A stretch of DNA of 21,549 nt from the NCBI GenBank assembly GCA_030740295.1, contig JASLXP010001012.1, forward strand, positions 1 through 21,549, read 5' to 3'. How positions within the stretch are numbered: the first letter of the stretch is position 1; each line of letters opens with the position of its first letter. A program made the translations under genes and the position numbers. Under the pieces are notes generated by a model. It saw only the letters and a program-made list of their open reading frames with translations, was not told the origin of the DNA and searched no databases. Positions 1 through 8,799 of this stretch are shown piece by piece. Origin of the DNA: Planctomycetota bacterium (GTDB lineage: Bacteria; Planctomycetota; PUPC01; JACPCR01).

Positions 1-2
1 TC

Positions 3-2399
3 CTCGCTCTGCCGGTCCTTCCGTCTGCACGGATTCTGAAAGATCGGATTTTCGAGCCCGGTGTGGCGAAGCTCTACAAACGCCGGATCGATAAACATAT
101 CCGCAGATTCGGTAATCATCCGTCCATTGGCATGTGGTTCATGAACTTCAACCTTGCGGGCTACCGCTGGTATATCGCGCCGACAAAAATCGATGGTTCC
201 TTCAAGCCGGAGAATGAAGCATTTCGCCAGAAGGAACGGTATTCCCTGGAAGCGGAGCGAATCGTAAAGCAGTTGGATGAACGCCCCATTTATCACCACG
301 CTTGTGGGAACTTCGGCAACATCTTTTCGCTGAACTGCTACATCGGGCCGACCTCCCCACTTCAGGAGCGAGAGGAATGGCCCGCTCGCTGGGCAAAGAA
401 ACGTCCTTTCCCGCTTCTCGCCTGCGAACATGGGTTGATGCTGATCCCGTATTGGTTTCGTCCCAGGACGTTCCCCTTGAGTGTTGTTTATGCTGACGAG
501 CCAGTCTTCGACGAGTTGGCATCCAAGTATCTCGGCCCCCGTGCCTGGCGCCTCCTCACGCCGGAGCTGTTCGAGCTTTACGACGTGGGGCGAAAGCCGC
601 GCGGCTCCCGGCTCAGAACCCTGATTCAACGCCATCCCGCCTATCAGCAGGTCAAGTCACTCTACGCCCGTCATTCGCTCCGAGCATGGCGTACATGGGG
701 AGTGTCCGGGATCATCTTCAATGCCATCAATTGGGATTTCAAAGACAGAGAACGCAAACCGCTGCCGGTGATGCTCGCGCTGGCACGTTACTTCAACGAC
801 ACGGATATGTACATCGCGGGTCCGCCGGGCGATTGGCCATCGAAGGATCACTCCTACTATGAGAGAGAAGAATTCCGTAAACAGATCGTGCTCCTTAACG
901 ATCTGACGCGGGACATCCCCTGCGTTATTGAATGGGAGGTCACTGGCCCGGATAAGAAGGTAATTGCTTCGAATCGCGTGCAGTCGCTCTCGCTCGCCGG
1001 CACGCCTGTCAGGATACCCGTTGAGGCTGACCTCCCTTCGGTGACCGTGAGGACGGATCTTGCCCTGTCGGTCCGAGCAGTGACAGGCCCGAAGAAATAC
1101 TTCAGGCAGGAACGCTTTACTTTTTCGCTGTTCCCGCGACCAAAGCTGGAGAGCCAGGACGCGAAGGCCCTGGTGTTTGGCTTGTCGGAAGAAACGAAGA
1201 AGATGCTCACGATGGCAGGACTCGAGTTCGCACCGCTGAAAGAGGCATCCAATCTTCAGGCCGCGAGATTGGTGACTGTCGGGAAGAAATCTTACGGCAA
1301 GGACTTCCTCGATCTTGCACGGCGCATCCAGCTCGAAGATGCGGTACGAGCTGGGCTGAATCTTCTGGTTATGGAGCAGACCGTGCCCGAAGTATTCGGG
1401 CTCAAGCTTGAAGAACAATCCGCCCGTCGAGTCTTCATGGCCGACCCGGGGCATCCGTTTTTCGAAGGTCTCGCCGCCCAGGACTTCATCGATTTCCGAG
1501 GGGAAAGCCACCTGATCCCGCCGTATCCCGAAGCGCCGCCTGAGACGCAACGAAAATGGCCCAAGCGATTCTTCAAATGGGGCAATCGCGGGGTGGTCTC
1601 AACCTTCGCCTTTCGAAAGCCGCACCTTTCGCCGTTCGTTCCTCTGCTGGAATGTGGATTCGATCTTGTTCATTCGCCGTTAATGGCCGCCGCCGCTGGA
1701 CGAGGCCGAGTCGTCCTCTGCCAGGTAGACGTCACCTCGCGCTACGGCGTGGATCCCATCTCCACCTCCCTCGTTGACAACGTGCTGCGGAGATTGACGC
1801 AGGTCGAGGCCGGAACTGCATCGGCGATCTCCTGTCTGGACGCAGATGCCGCGAAGTTCCTTCAGCAGTTCGGGGTCGAGACAACGAAATACGGTGAGGC
1901 GAACGATGCAAAGCTCATAGCGGTCGGAGCCGGACAGCACACCCAGCGGGACCTGGCGTCCATCCAGTCAGCCGCAGAAAACGGCGCTACCGTATTGTTT
2001 TTGCCCGATTCACAGGCCACTTCATTCGGACTCAGAATCCAGGAAGAAAGCCTCTTCATTGGCCGAACTACGCGGCATCGAATCCTGAGGGGCTTGAGCG
2101 ATGCGGATCTCTTTTTCAAGAAGTGGGTTGCCCTTCGCGTCGGTCAGAAGTCAGAAGGCTGGGAGATGATCACCGTTCCAGGCATCGTAGCCTTAAAGAA
2201 GATTGGCAAAGGTCGTCTGGTCGCCTGCCAACTCGATCTCGGGCGTCTGAAAGACCGCGGCAGAATCAAGGCCTTCCGTTTCTGGCGCATCTTCCTGGCA
2301 AACCTTGGAGCAAACCCGTCGGCATCATTCACAGAACCGGAAGTCAGCGTGTATCTGCCCAACAAGTGGGAAAGCATGCCCGGGTACATCAATTGGTGA
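3..2399 (+). CDS. GH2-like glycoside hydrolase, 5' truncated
   Basis: The reading frame is open from base 3, so the true start lies before the window; the GTG at 63 is internal. Residues below are counted from that GTG. Residues 10-36 (HIRRFGNHPSIGMWFMN) match the NHPS segment of the GH2/clan GH-A TIM barrel, and Glu122 in LLACEHG sits where the family places its nucleophile. The usual acid/base Glu after the NHPS..W segment (family WSxGNE) is not present: the sequence reads WFMNFN. From about residue 365 there are two successive GATase-like modules, each ending in a similar motif (GRGRVVLCQVDV near 550 and GKGRLVACQLDL near 720) and each containing an H-P/R..GL segment (HPFFEGL, HRILRGL). 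Large secreted or surface beta-glycosidases of PVC-type bacteria often have this C-terminal layout. The substrate cannot be read from the sequence. The MFS gene follows on the same strand after 266 bp. Confidence 0.7.
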   Translation, partial: LALPVLPSARILKDRIFEPGVAKLYKRRIDKHIRRFGNHPSIGMWFMNFNLAGYRWYIAPTKIDGSFKPENEAFRQKERYSLEAERIVKQLDERPIYHHACGNFGNIFSLNCYIGPTSPLQEREEWPARWAKKRPFPLLACEHGLMLIPYWFRPRTFPLSVVYADEPVFDELASKYLGPRAWRLLTPELFELYDVGRKPRGSRLRTLIQRHPAYQQVKSLYARHSLRAWRTWGVSGIIFNAINWDFKDRERKPLPVMLALARYFNDTDMYIAGPPGDWPSKDHSYYEREEFRKQIVLLNDLTRDIPCVIEWEVTGPDKKVIASNRVQSLSLAGTPVRIPVEADLPSVTVRTDLALSVRAVTGPKKYFRQERFTFSLFPRPKLESQDAKALVFGLSEETKKMLTMAGLEFAPLKEASNLQAARLVTVGKKSYGKDFLDLARRIQLEDAVRAGLNLLVMEQTVPEVFGLKLEEQSARRVFMADPGHPFFEGLAAQDFIDFRGESHLIPPYPEAPPETQRKWPKRFFKWGNRGVVSTFAFRKPHLSPFVPLLECGFDLVHSPLMAAAAGRGRVVLCQVDVTSRYGVDPISTSLVDNVLRRLTQVEAGTASAISCLDADAAKFLQQFGVETTKYGEANDAKLIAVGAGQHTQRDLASIQSAAENGATVLFLPDSQATSFGLRIQEESLFIGRTTRHRILRGLSDADLFFKKWVALRVGQKSEGWEMITVPGIVALKKIGKGRLVACQLDLGRLKDRGRIKAFRFWRIFLANLGANPSASFTEPEVSVYLPNKWESMPGYINW

Positions 2400-2665
2400 C
2401 GGCTGGGCCATCCGGTGTCCAGACGATTCTCCATTTTCATCGAGTGGTCTTCAGTCCGAAGTCGCCGGGGACATTTCAGACTCTTGGAAATCCGATTAAG
2501 AGAACGATTAGGATAACGATTAAGAGCCCGGAGGTAGTTAAACCTGCGGCACAGCTTCTCGGCGCCATTCAGAGAAAGAAGTAATCGGCTGAGACTCTGA
2601 TCCTCCCCGCGGCTGGTGTGATACGATTCCCCCCTCGCCTGCCACATCCTCCAAGTTAAATCCGC
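2400..2665. other. Intergenic spacer between GH2-like gene and MFS gene
   Basis: This 266-bp spacer has no convincing gene, no clear intrinsic terminator and no obvious promoter pair. Its one distinctive content is the 12-bp triple repeat annotated separately. The short open frames crossing it are overlaps from the 3' end of the upstream gene. Confidence 0.5.
2493..2528. repeat. Three tandem 12-bp units (CGATTAAGAGAA type)
   Basis: Three head-to-tail 12-bp units are directly visible: CGATTAAGAGAA, CGATTAGGATAA and CGATTAAGAGCC. Units 1 and 2 differ at two positions; units 1 and 3 differ at the last two. They lie in the spacer about 95 bp after the GH2-like stop codon and are not part of a gene. 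Similar GATTA-rich short-period repeats occur in intergenic DNA of some environmental PVC genomes (from memory, not checked). Function is unknown; slippage-prone microsatellite or protein-binding array are both possible. Confidence 0.7.
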
Positions 2666-3817
2666 TTGAAAGATAGACGACGCAATCTCGTGCTGCTGGC
2701 CGCGGCCAGTTTCTGTCTGAACTTTGCCCTGATGGTTCAGATTTCGAGCTTCATGAATTTCCTGAAAGAGGATATCGGGATCCGGCCGTTGCAATACGGG
2801 GTTCTGGAATCCCTGCGGGAAGTCCCGGGCGCTCTGACGGTCCTGATGGTCGCCATGACGGTCAGATTCCTCGAACCGAAAATCGCTTCCGGGTGTCTAC
2901 TCGTCTTTTCCATCGGAATCGCCGGTTATTACCGGGTGACCAGTCTTCCAAGCCTGGTCTTCGCTTCGGTCGTCTGGAGCATCGGATTCCATCTGTGGGT
3001 ACCCGTCTATAACTCGATGGTTCTGCGGCTGGCGAAAGAAGGGGAGGAAGGCCATTGGCTTGGAATCTTTCGAAGCATCACGGCTGCCAGCAGCCTTTGC
3101 GCGGTTGGCGTCGTCTACTTCTTCGCCGATCTCGAAAGTTACCGGCACATCTTCCTATTTGCCGGCGCGATGGGCATGGTCGGCTCTCTCTGCTGCCTTG
3201 GCATCTCGAGCGAGGTCGGCACGCTCGACAGGCCGAAGCTTGTTTTTAAAAAGAAATACTGGCTTTATTACCTGCTCACTTTTCTGGAAGGGACCCGCAA
3301 GCAGATCTTCCTTACCTTCGCGCTGTTTGCCATGGTGCACCTGCGAGAGACTTCGGTGCAGGCCGTCGCCGCGCTGACCGCTATCAACACCGTGGCCATC
3401 TTCCTCAGTGCTCCTTCTATCGGGAGATGGATCGACCGAAGGGGTGAGCGAAGGGCCCTGACCCTGAATTACATCGGCCTTTTCTTCATCTTTGTTGGCT
3501 ACGCTATGACGACCGACCGCAACGTGCTTTGGGGCCTGTACTGCATCGATAACTTCTTCAAAGTCTTCACGATTTCGCTGACCACCTACATGAAGAAGAT
3601 TGCCGAGCCGAAAGACATCACCCCAACTCTCGCTGCCGGAGTCACCATGAATCACATTGCCGCAGTGACCGTGCCGGTGGTGGGATTCGCGATGTGGGAA
3701 ACGTTCGGCTACCACGTGCCATTCATCGGCGGGGCCTGTATGGCGGTCGCATCGCTTGTGGCGACCCAGTACATGGTGAACTTTCGAGCCGTGGAAAAGG
3801 CAGAGCAGCCTGCGTGA
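2666..3817 (+). CDS. Major facilitator superfamily transporter
   Basis: This 383-residue protein consists almost wholly of hydrophobic segments, about eleven to twelve predicted membrane helices, with a basic loop RWIDRRGERRAL near residue 255, the place where MFS proteins carry their second-half DRxGRR-type loop. It would sit in the inner membrane and move a small solute by secondary transport; the substrate cannot be told. The start is TTG: an in-frame TAA at 2657-2659 blocks any earlier start, and a later start would lose the first helix. No Shine-Dalgarno sequence is evident. The stop codon lies 4 bp from the convergent radical SAM gene, so the two transcripts probably overlap or share a terminator. 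Context with glycoside hydrolase-like genes suggests a sugar or oligosaccharide, as inference only. Confidence 0.75.
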   Translation: MKDRRRNLVLLAAASFCLNFALMVQISSFMNFLKEDIGIRPLQYGVLESLREVPGALTVLMVAMTVRFLEPKIASGCLLVFSIGIAGYYRVTSLPSLVFASVVWSIGFHLWVPVYNSMVLRLAKEGEEGHWLGIFRSITAASSLCAVGVVYFFADLESYRHIFLFAGAMGMVGSLCCLGISSEVGTLDRPKLVFKKKYWLYYLLTFLEGTRKQIFLTFALFAMVHLRETSVQAVAALTAINTVAIFLSAPSIGRWIDRRGERRALTLNYIGLFFIFVGYAMTTDRNVLWGLYCIDNFFKVFTISLTTYMKKIAEPKDITPTLAAGVTMNHIAAVTVPVVGFAMWETFGYHVPFIGGACMAVASLVATQYMVNFRAVEKAEQPA

Positions 3818-3821
3818 TTGT

Positions 3822-5096
3822 TCACTGTTTCAGGCGAGCCAACCTTCGACTGGGAACGCTGAACTGGCCACAGCAGCAGAACATCCTGTCGGGGCACATC
3901 TCCAGCTTATCTTTGAGCATCTCCCAAATCTCCCGCTCCTCAGTGCAGAGATTGACCGGCGTGCGGGGGCTGATTCTCTTGATCTCGTCGATGTAGTGCG
4001 CGTAAATTTCGGCTCGGACCCGGCGGGGGAATGGGCCGCAGTGTTTGCCGCCCATTTCCGACGCCGATTCGCGCATGGCGACAACGAATTCCGGATCGAG
4101 ATTGTCCGCGCCGAATATCTCCTCGGCTTCTCCGGCCAGCATCATGGAGACCACCCAGAGCCTGACGGTATCCGGGTTGGCCGCGGCGAAGAGTTTTTCC
4201 AGTGCTACGGTTGCTTCCTCGCGCCAATTCCGGTGCGGGACGATGGGTGTAAATCCAGCGCGGACCACGAAACCTGCCTCCTCGCACTGGCGCATGGCAT
4301 CGAGGCGCCCGTCGAGGTCTGGCGTGTCCCGTTCGATCACCGTGCTCTGCGTATCGGTCGCAAGGGTCCAGTAGCAGGGCATGTGTTCCTTATTCGGGAG
4401 GTCGAGCAAGTGCTCGACGTTGTCGCTCTTGGTGTAGATTAGCAGGTACTTGTCGTGGCGACTGAAACACTCCCCGAACAGTTCGGATGCGCCGTATTCG
4501 GGCTCGAAGCAGATAGCATCACTCTTGAGGTCATAGCGGTAGAGCTTCTGTTCGGGCCGCTCGCGGAAATTTCGCTCCAGGTCGACGACGAAATCTTCCA
4601 GGTCGAGCATGAAGTTGACGAAGTAGCTCTGGGTGCAGTAATCGCACTTGTGGACGCAGCCCTCGATGGTGTGGATGCCCCATCCTCCCTGGCACACGAA
4701 GGGCTTTTCGGGGTCATAGCCGTCCCTCTGTTCGCGCTTGCTGTAGGCGAACTCACGGCCCGTCCCGGCCATGTGTCGGGCGATGCTCTGGGCCCGCGGA
4801 TTACGGTACTGCCGCTTCACTGGCTTGGCCTCACCTGGATCCCAAACAAAGGTATTGAAAAGCATGACGGGATCGCTGGTCAGCTTTTCGATTCCCTGCC
4901 GTACCCTGCCGGACTGTACGGGAAGCTCTTCGCTCGCCCCTGCCGCTTCGATCACCTGTTCTGCATCATCTTCGCCAACTTCCTCAAACGGCGGATTACC
5001 GAGGGAGCTCAACATTTTCTCCAGGCGAGAGGTCGCTTGACGGTTCCGATACACCCGGCGATGTACAAAGACGCGTGGCGGGTTGAGGTCATACAT
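3822..5096 (-). CDS. SPL-family (spore photoproduct lyase-like) radical SAM protein
   Basis: The 424-residue protein carries the radical SAM cluster motif CxxxCxxC as Cys147, Cys151 and Cys154 in GCVHKCDYC, which binds a 4Fe-4S cluster and S-adenosylmethionine. The stretch around KSDAICFEPEYG and YTKSDNVEHLLDL follows the layout of spore photoproduct lyase; Cys196 falls 42 residues after the motif, close to the spacing of the hydrogen-donor cysteine of Bacillus SPL. The C-terminus adds a MFCCCGQFS cluster (Cys407-409). Bacterial SPL-like proteins outside spore formers are of unknown function, so DNA repair is possible but unproven. It is the last gene of the minus-strand run, 67 bp after the secreted-protein gene. 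The ATG at 5096 is the best start, but its Shine-Dalgarno sequence is weak. Confidence 0.85.
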   Translation of the reverse strand: MYDLNPPRVFVHRRVYRNRQATSRLEKMLSSLGNPPFEEVGEDDAEQVIEAAGASEELPVQSGRVRQGIEKLTSDPVMLFNTFVWDPGEAKPVKRQYRNPRAQSIARHMAGTGREFAYSKREQRDGYDPEKPFVCQGGWGIHTIEGCVHKCDYCTQSYFVNFMLDLEDFVVDLERNFRERPEQKLYRYDLKSDAICFEPEYGASELFGECFSRHDKYLLIYTKSDNVEHLLDLPNKEHMPCYWTLATDTQSTVIERDTPDLDGRLDAMRQCEEAGFVVRAGFTPIVPHRNWREEATVALEKLFAAANPDTVRLWVVSMMLAGEAEEIFGADNLDPEFVVAMRESASEMGGKHCGPFPRRVRAEIYAHYIDEIKRISPRTPVNLCTEEREIWEMLKDKLEMCPDRMFCCCGQFSVPSRRLARLKQ

Positions 5097-5163
5097 GGTT
5101 GTGGTTCCGTACTGCGATTGGAGTGTGGAAGCCCGGATGTTTGCGCGTGAAGTTCCACCGGAC

Positions 5164-6729
5164 CTACTTCTTTCGAATCTTCTCCCGGTATTTCAAGACC
5201 CTGTTCAGGGCATCACGGTAGTCGGGCCAGGGACGGCCGCCGCGCTTCCACTTCGAGCCATCGTCGCCCGGCTTGGGGTCCATCATGGCGTAGAGCGGGT
5301 AGAAAAGGAAGCTGTTGGGAATGCCAAGCCGGCGCTGGCTCCGGACCTGTTCGACTGCGCCGATGTACTTCGGAGGCAGACGGTGAGCAAAGCCGCAATG
5401 GTAGATTTCTGCGTTCGGGATGCCGCTTGCCCGCACCCTTTCGAGAGACTGGGCGATCTTGTCCTCCAGCATCCACAGGTCGAAGGGTTTGCCGCCTTCC
5501 GCGGTGGCTTTGAGGATGACTCCCTCCTTCCGGTTCCAGAAGTTCCACAGCACCCAGCCGTCCGACTTGAAATCTCCAGGCTCGTGCCAACTGATGCCGC
5601 TGCCGTCGTTGGCCAGTGCGATGTATTGGAGCACGGGCAGTTTCGGGTAGCGTTTCTTCAGCTCGTCGTACATGCCGTTATAGAAATTCAGAATCATGGG
5701 CTTCATCCATTCCAGGAAGTCGCGGTTGCCGTAAATGTGTTTGCGTGTCGCCCACGTGAATTTCTTTCCCGTGTCCTTTTCGTATTGGCTCGCATATTTT
5801 TGGGCCCACGGTGGCGGCTTATCCGTCCAGTAAAGCCCTTTCACGAGGTTGCCATTTTCCTCTTCGCTCAAGGTGACTGCATGGATCAGTTCCCGCCCCA
5901 ACTGCTCGATGGAGTCCACGAAATGCTTGACAATTTTCTTGCGGGCCGCGGCATCGAAATGGAAATCCAGGTGGCATCCGGTGTAAGGAAAAAAGAGCCG
6001 CGGTACGCAGCGGTGTTTTGGATTCAATTCTCTGACTTTCAGGTAGAGCTCCCGCGAGGCCATGCCCGGGCGGTTGGCTTGCGGGATGCTCCAGTCGTAC
6101 TGGGCCACGAATTCGGGCCGCATCCGAAAGACCGGATAGCCCGGTGGCACCATGCTGGGATCGCTGACCGCATAGGGGATGTAGTAGAGCCCGAAACGGA
6201 TCGGCAGCCACTTCGATTCGTCGTCTTTCAGTCCCGCGACTTTTTCTTTGGGAAAAGTGAACTCGAACAGATTGAGCTGATGCGTCTGCATCGGCAACCC
6301 GGTAACCCGCCCGCCGGGAAGTTCCGGTTTCGTTTTTTCCGGCTGTTCCGGACCAATGGCTCGGCCATCGGGAGTGACGAGGCGCAGATCGAGGATCGTG
6401 CCTTCCGCGTCTCTGCCGCCGTCCTGGTGCACGACGATGCGTTCCGGGGCCTTTTTCAGGCGAACACGCCAGTGCCGGTGTCTGGCCGAATCTCTGTCTT
6501 TCGAGCTGTCCCAGCGGCGCCACCACGCCAGCGAATCGAAAAGCATCGCCCCCTTCCTCCCATCTTTCACTTCCCACACTTTCAGATTGTCGATGGGACG
6601 CTCGACCTTGATCTCCAGCATCGGGAATGTGACCGGCAGGACGAAGTCGCTCCCCGGCTTGCGCCATAGTTCGGCATGACTACGGGTAAAAGGCAAGAGC
6701 CCTGATACAAGGATGAGTAATCGAATCAT
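5164..6729 (-). CDS. Secreted TIM-barrel-like protein, family unrecognised, possible glycoside hydrolase
   Basis: I chose the ATG at 6729 over the GTG at 6765 because it places a clean signal peptide at the N-terminus (MIRLLILVSGLLPFTRSHA, predicted cut after residue 19), giving a 521-residue secreted or periplasmic protein. Residues about 20-180 look like a beta-sandwich. The rest is rich in Trp, Tyr and Phe and looks like a TIM barrel: VPRLFFPYTGCHLDF near 245, HAVTLSEEEN near 285 with Glu289-291, LPVLQYIALANDG near 370 and SFLFYPLYAMMD near 480. An aromatic-rich barrel with a strand-end Glu cluster is what glycoside hydrolases show, but I cannot name a family. It sits 66 bp after the permease gene and next to the DUF4838 gene, supporting a role in extracellular glycan breakdown (inference). 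Confidence 0.6.
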   Translation of the reverse strand: MIRLLILVSGLLPFTRSHAELWRKPGSDFVLPVTFPMLEIKVERPIDNLKVWEVKDGRKGAMLFDSLAWWRRWDSSKDRDSARHRHWRVRLKKAPERIVVHQDGGRDAEGTILDLRLVTPDGRAIGPEQPEKTKPELPGGRVTGLPMQTHQLNLFEFTFPKEKVAGLKDDESKWLPIRFGLYYIPYAVSDPSMVPPGYPVFRMRPEFVAQYDWSIPQANRPGMASRELYLKVRELNPKHRCVPRLFFPYTGCHLDFHFDAAARKKIVKHFVDSIEQLGRELIHAVTLSEEENGNLVKGLYWTDKPPPWAQKYASQYEKDTGKKFTWATRKHIYGNRDFLEWMKPMILNFYNGMYDELKKRYPKLPVLQYIALANDGSGISWHEPGDFKSDGWVLWNFWNRKEGVILKATAEGGKPFDLWMLEDKIAQSLERVRASGIPNAEIYHCGFAHRLPPKYIGAVEQVRSQRRLGIPNSFLFYPLYAMMDPKPGDDGSKWKRGGRPWPDYRDALNRVLKYREKIRKK

Positions 6730-6795
6730 GATGGGTCTCGGAGTATGGAATGATGCAGTCGGCACCTCTCACGATCCAGCAGCATTCTTTTGAAT

Positions 6796-8763
6796 TTACC
6801 ACGTGAGTATCAACAACAAAATCCCCTGCAGCCCCCATCCCACGTGCTGTCCGAGGATGAGGCCGATGGCGACGGGGATAAGCGCCCGGTAACCCACGGC
6901 GCCCCACAATCGCAACACGGTGACTTTGACCAACCAGGCCATAAAGAACGGAAACCACAAGTAAGCGACGGGAAAGGTGGAACCCACTGCGAAGCCCACC
7001 GGGTGCACCGGCCACCAGTGAATGAAATGCATCAGCACCATTAATACAACCATGACGACCGAGCCCATGAGGAAGTAACTCAGCCGGGTCCATTCCGGCC
7101 CGGTGGGATGCTTCATCAGATGGACCACTTCACGAAAGGGCCACAGAAAGTTGCCCCTCGTCGGCCAATCATCGAAGTTCAACGCGCCTATGCGATAACC
7201 GATCAGGATGGTGTGCGAGCCCGCGGCCAGGCATCCCAGCGCGAAGGCCATCAGCAACCAGAAACCGATCCATCGTTTGCGCGTGCGGATGCTGTTTGTG
7301 AGCCGTACGCCGTGTGTTGCAGCCGAGATAAACGTCGACTGCACATCGCCAAACCAGCCGTAAGAAAATCCGAGCGCGGTCATCGTCTGCGGCGTCACCT
7401 GGTCTGATCCGATGCCGAAGAAGACCAGCCGCTGCGGGACACCCGGCAGTGTGAACTGGATAAGCCCCGTCTGCGCTACGATCTTTGCCACCGCCAGGAA
7501 GCAGAGGAAGATGGCCGGCACGACGATGACCACTGCTTTCCATTCCATCCCGCTCAGGGCCAGCCATCCGCTGATGACGGCGATTCCACCAAGGGATCCG
7601 AACAGAGCCATGCGATAGGAAAGGAACTCCCGCGAATCATCGATCGACGGATCCAGCCAGAGAGCCTTTCGTAATACATCACGAAGATGTCTCCTGGCCA
7701 GCCAGAGCCCGGCAGTGGTGAAGGCCATCAGCGCGCCAAAACACTGCCAACTCGTGTTGGGCTCGGTCCATTGATAAAACTCGTACGACCCGACGGAATA
7801 ACCCCATGACCGCAGGAAGGCCCTCTCCGCCCAGATGACCCAGAAGAACAGCCAGATGCTCAGCGAGATATTGACGGGCGTGAGGTAGGCGAACCCCATC
7901 CCGACGAAGGACATTCGACCGAACACATGGACCGCGGGCAGCCCTCTCCCCAGATGAATGGACCGACCCAAGGCGATGCCGGGAAAAGTCGTCGGATCGA
8001 GGCCGTGCAGCGTGTTGATTGCCGTGATGCTGAATGAAAGAAGAAAGCCCAGCCAGAAAGTGCTTTTCCGAAGGAGAGGGTTGCCGTCATCATCCGGCTC
8101 GGTGGCTGCGATCAGTTGCTGAGGCAGTTGCACCAGGGGAAAAGCCAGCCGCTCCCGATCGACCCACTGCCGGCGCATCATGGCGACCAGGCAGTAGCAC
8201 GTGAACACGACCGCCAGCCCGAGCACAGCCCAGGCGAGGACCGGAACTACCCAGTCCTGCCACGGAATCTTTTGGCCTTCCGGCACCCCCTCGAAGTACC
8301 AGAGAATGGCATGATTCGCATCGGATGGAGCGATCCACGATGGGACGTGCTTCATCACTGTGTCCGCCACGTCCTGGTCGGTCCTGCCGAAGTAGTGGGG
8401 CCCGGTAAACATCCCGATGATAAAGATGGTGTAGAAAAGCGGCGCGGCAGTGGCCGCCAGCGCAATAGCGAAGATGACCCCGAGCTCTCCCGCCGAAAGC
8501 CGCAGCGATGGACGAAACCGCCCGAACCCGAGATTGAATACAAGCAGCACCAGGAAGACGGGAAAAACCGCCCCCATCGGCATATTGGAATGAATGAACG
8601 CCGTGCCCAGCCCGATGGGATGGTGCGAAGCAAAAGCATTGATATGCGATTCCATGAGCCCAACGCCAACCGTAATCCCCAGTCCAATCAGAACCGCCCG
8701 CATCGAGACAGCACGGGCAGCACCGGCAGTGGACTGGTTTGATGCAACGTCCAGATTGGTCAT
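6796..8763 (-). CDS. Polytopic membrane protein, DUF6785/DUF6784-like, OPT-related permease
   Basis: The 655-residue protein has roughly thirteen hydrophobic segments running to the C-terminus and would be an inner-membrane permease. The cytoplasmic-loop motif RRQWVDRERLAFPLVQLP (residues about 198-214) and the later GSDQVTPQTMTALGFSYGWF and RLTNSIRTRKR segments are typical, from memory, of the DUF6785/DUF6784 proteins found beside glycan-degradation genes in planctomycete-like genomes, which resemble oligopeptide (OPT) transporters. The substrate is unknown. The gene starts 36 bp after the DUF4838 stop, so the two are very probably co-transcribed. The ATG at 8763 has no clear Shine-Dalgarno sequence; an internal Met at residue 21 is an alternative start just before the first helix. 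Confidence 0.7.
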   Translation of the reverse strand: MTNLDVASNQSTAGAARAVSMRAVLIGLGITVGVGLMESHINAFASHHPIGLGTAFIHSNMPMGAVFPVFLVLLVFNLGFGRFRPSLRLSAGELGVIFAIALAATAAPLFYTIFIIGMFTGPHYFGRTDQDVADTVMKHVPSWIAPSDANHAILWYFEGVPEGQKIPWQDWVVPVLAWAVLGLAVVFTCYCLVAMMRRQWVDRERLAFPLVQLPQQLIAATEPDDDGNPLLRKSTFWLGFLLSFSITAINTLHGLDPTTFPGIALGRSIHLGRGLPAVHVFGRMSFVGMGFAYLTPVNISLSIWLFFWVIWAERAFLRSWGYSVGSYEFYQWTEPNTSWQCFGALMAFTTAGLWLARRHLRDVLRKALWLDPSIDDSREFLSYRMALFGSLGGIAVISGWLALSGMEWKAVVIVVPAIFLCFLAVAKIVAQTGLIQFTLPGVPQRLVFFGIGSDQVTPQTMTALGFSYGWFGDVQSTFISAATHGVRLTNSIRTRKRWIGFWLLMAFALGCLAAGSHTILIGYRIGALNFDDWPTRGNFLWPFREVVHLMKHPTGPEWTRLSYFLMGSVVMVVLMVLMHFIHWWPVHPVGFAVGSTFPVAYLWFPFFMAWLVKVTVLRLWGAVGYRALIPVAIGLILGQHVGWGLQGILLLILTW

Positions 8764-8799
8764 GAATCAGATTGTGGATTGCGACCGGAACGCCCGCCT

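Noticed and set aside
5083..6669. Long open frame (528 codons) on the plus strand
   Set aside because: It is antisense to the secreted-protein gene, its translation has no domain-like pattern, and the minus-strand product has a signal peptide and structured motifs.
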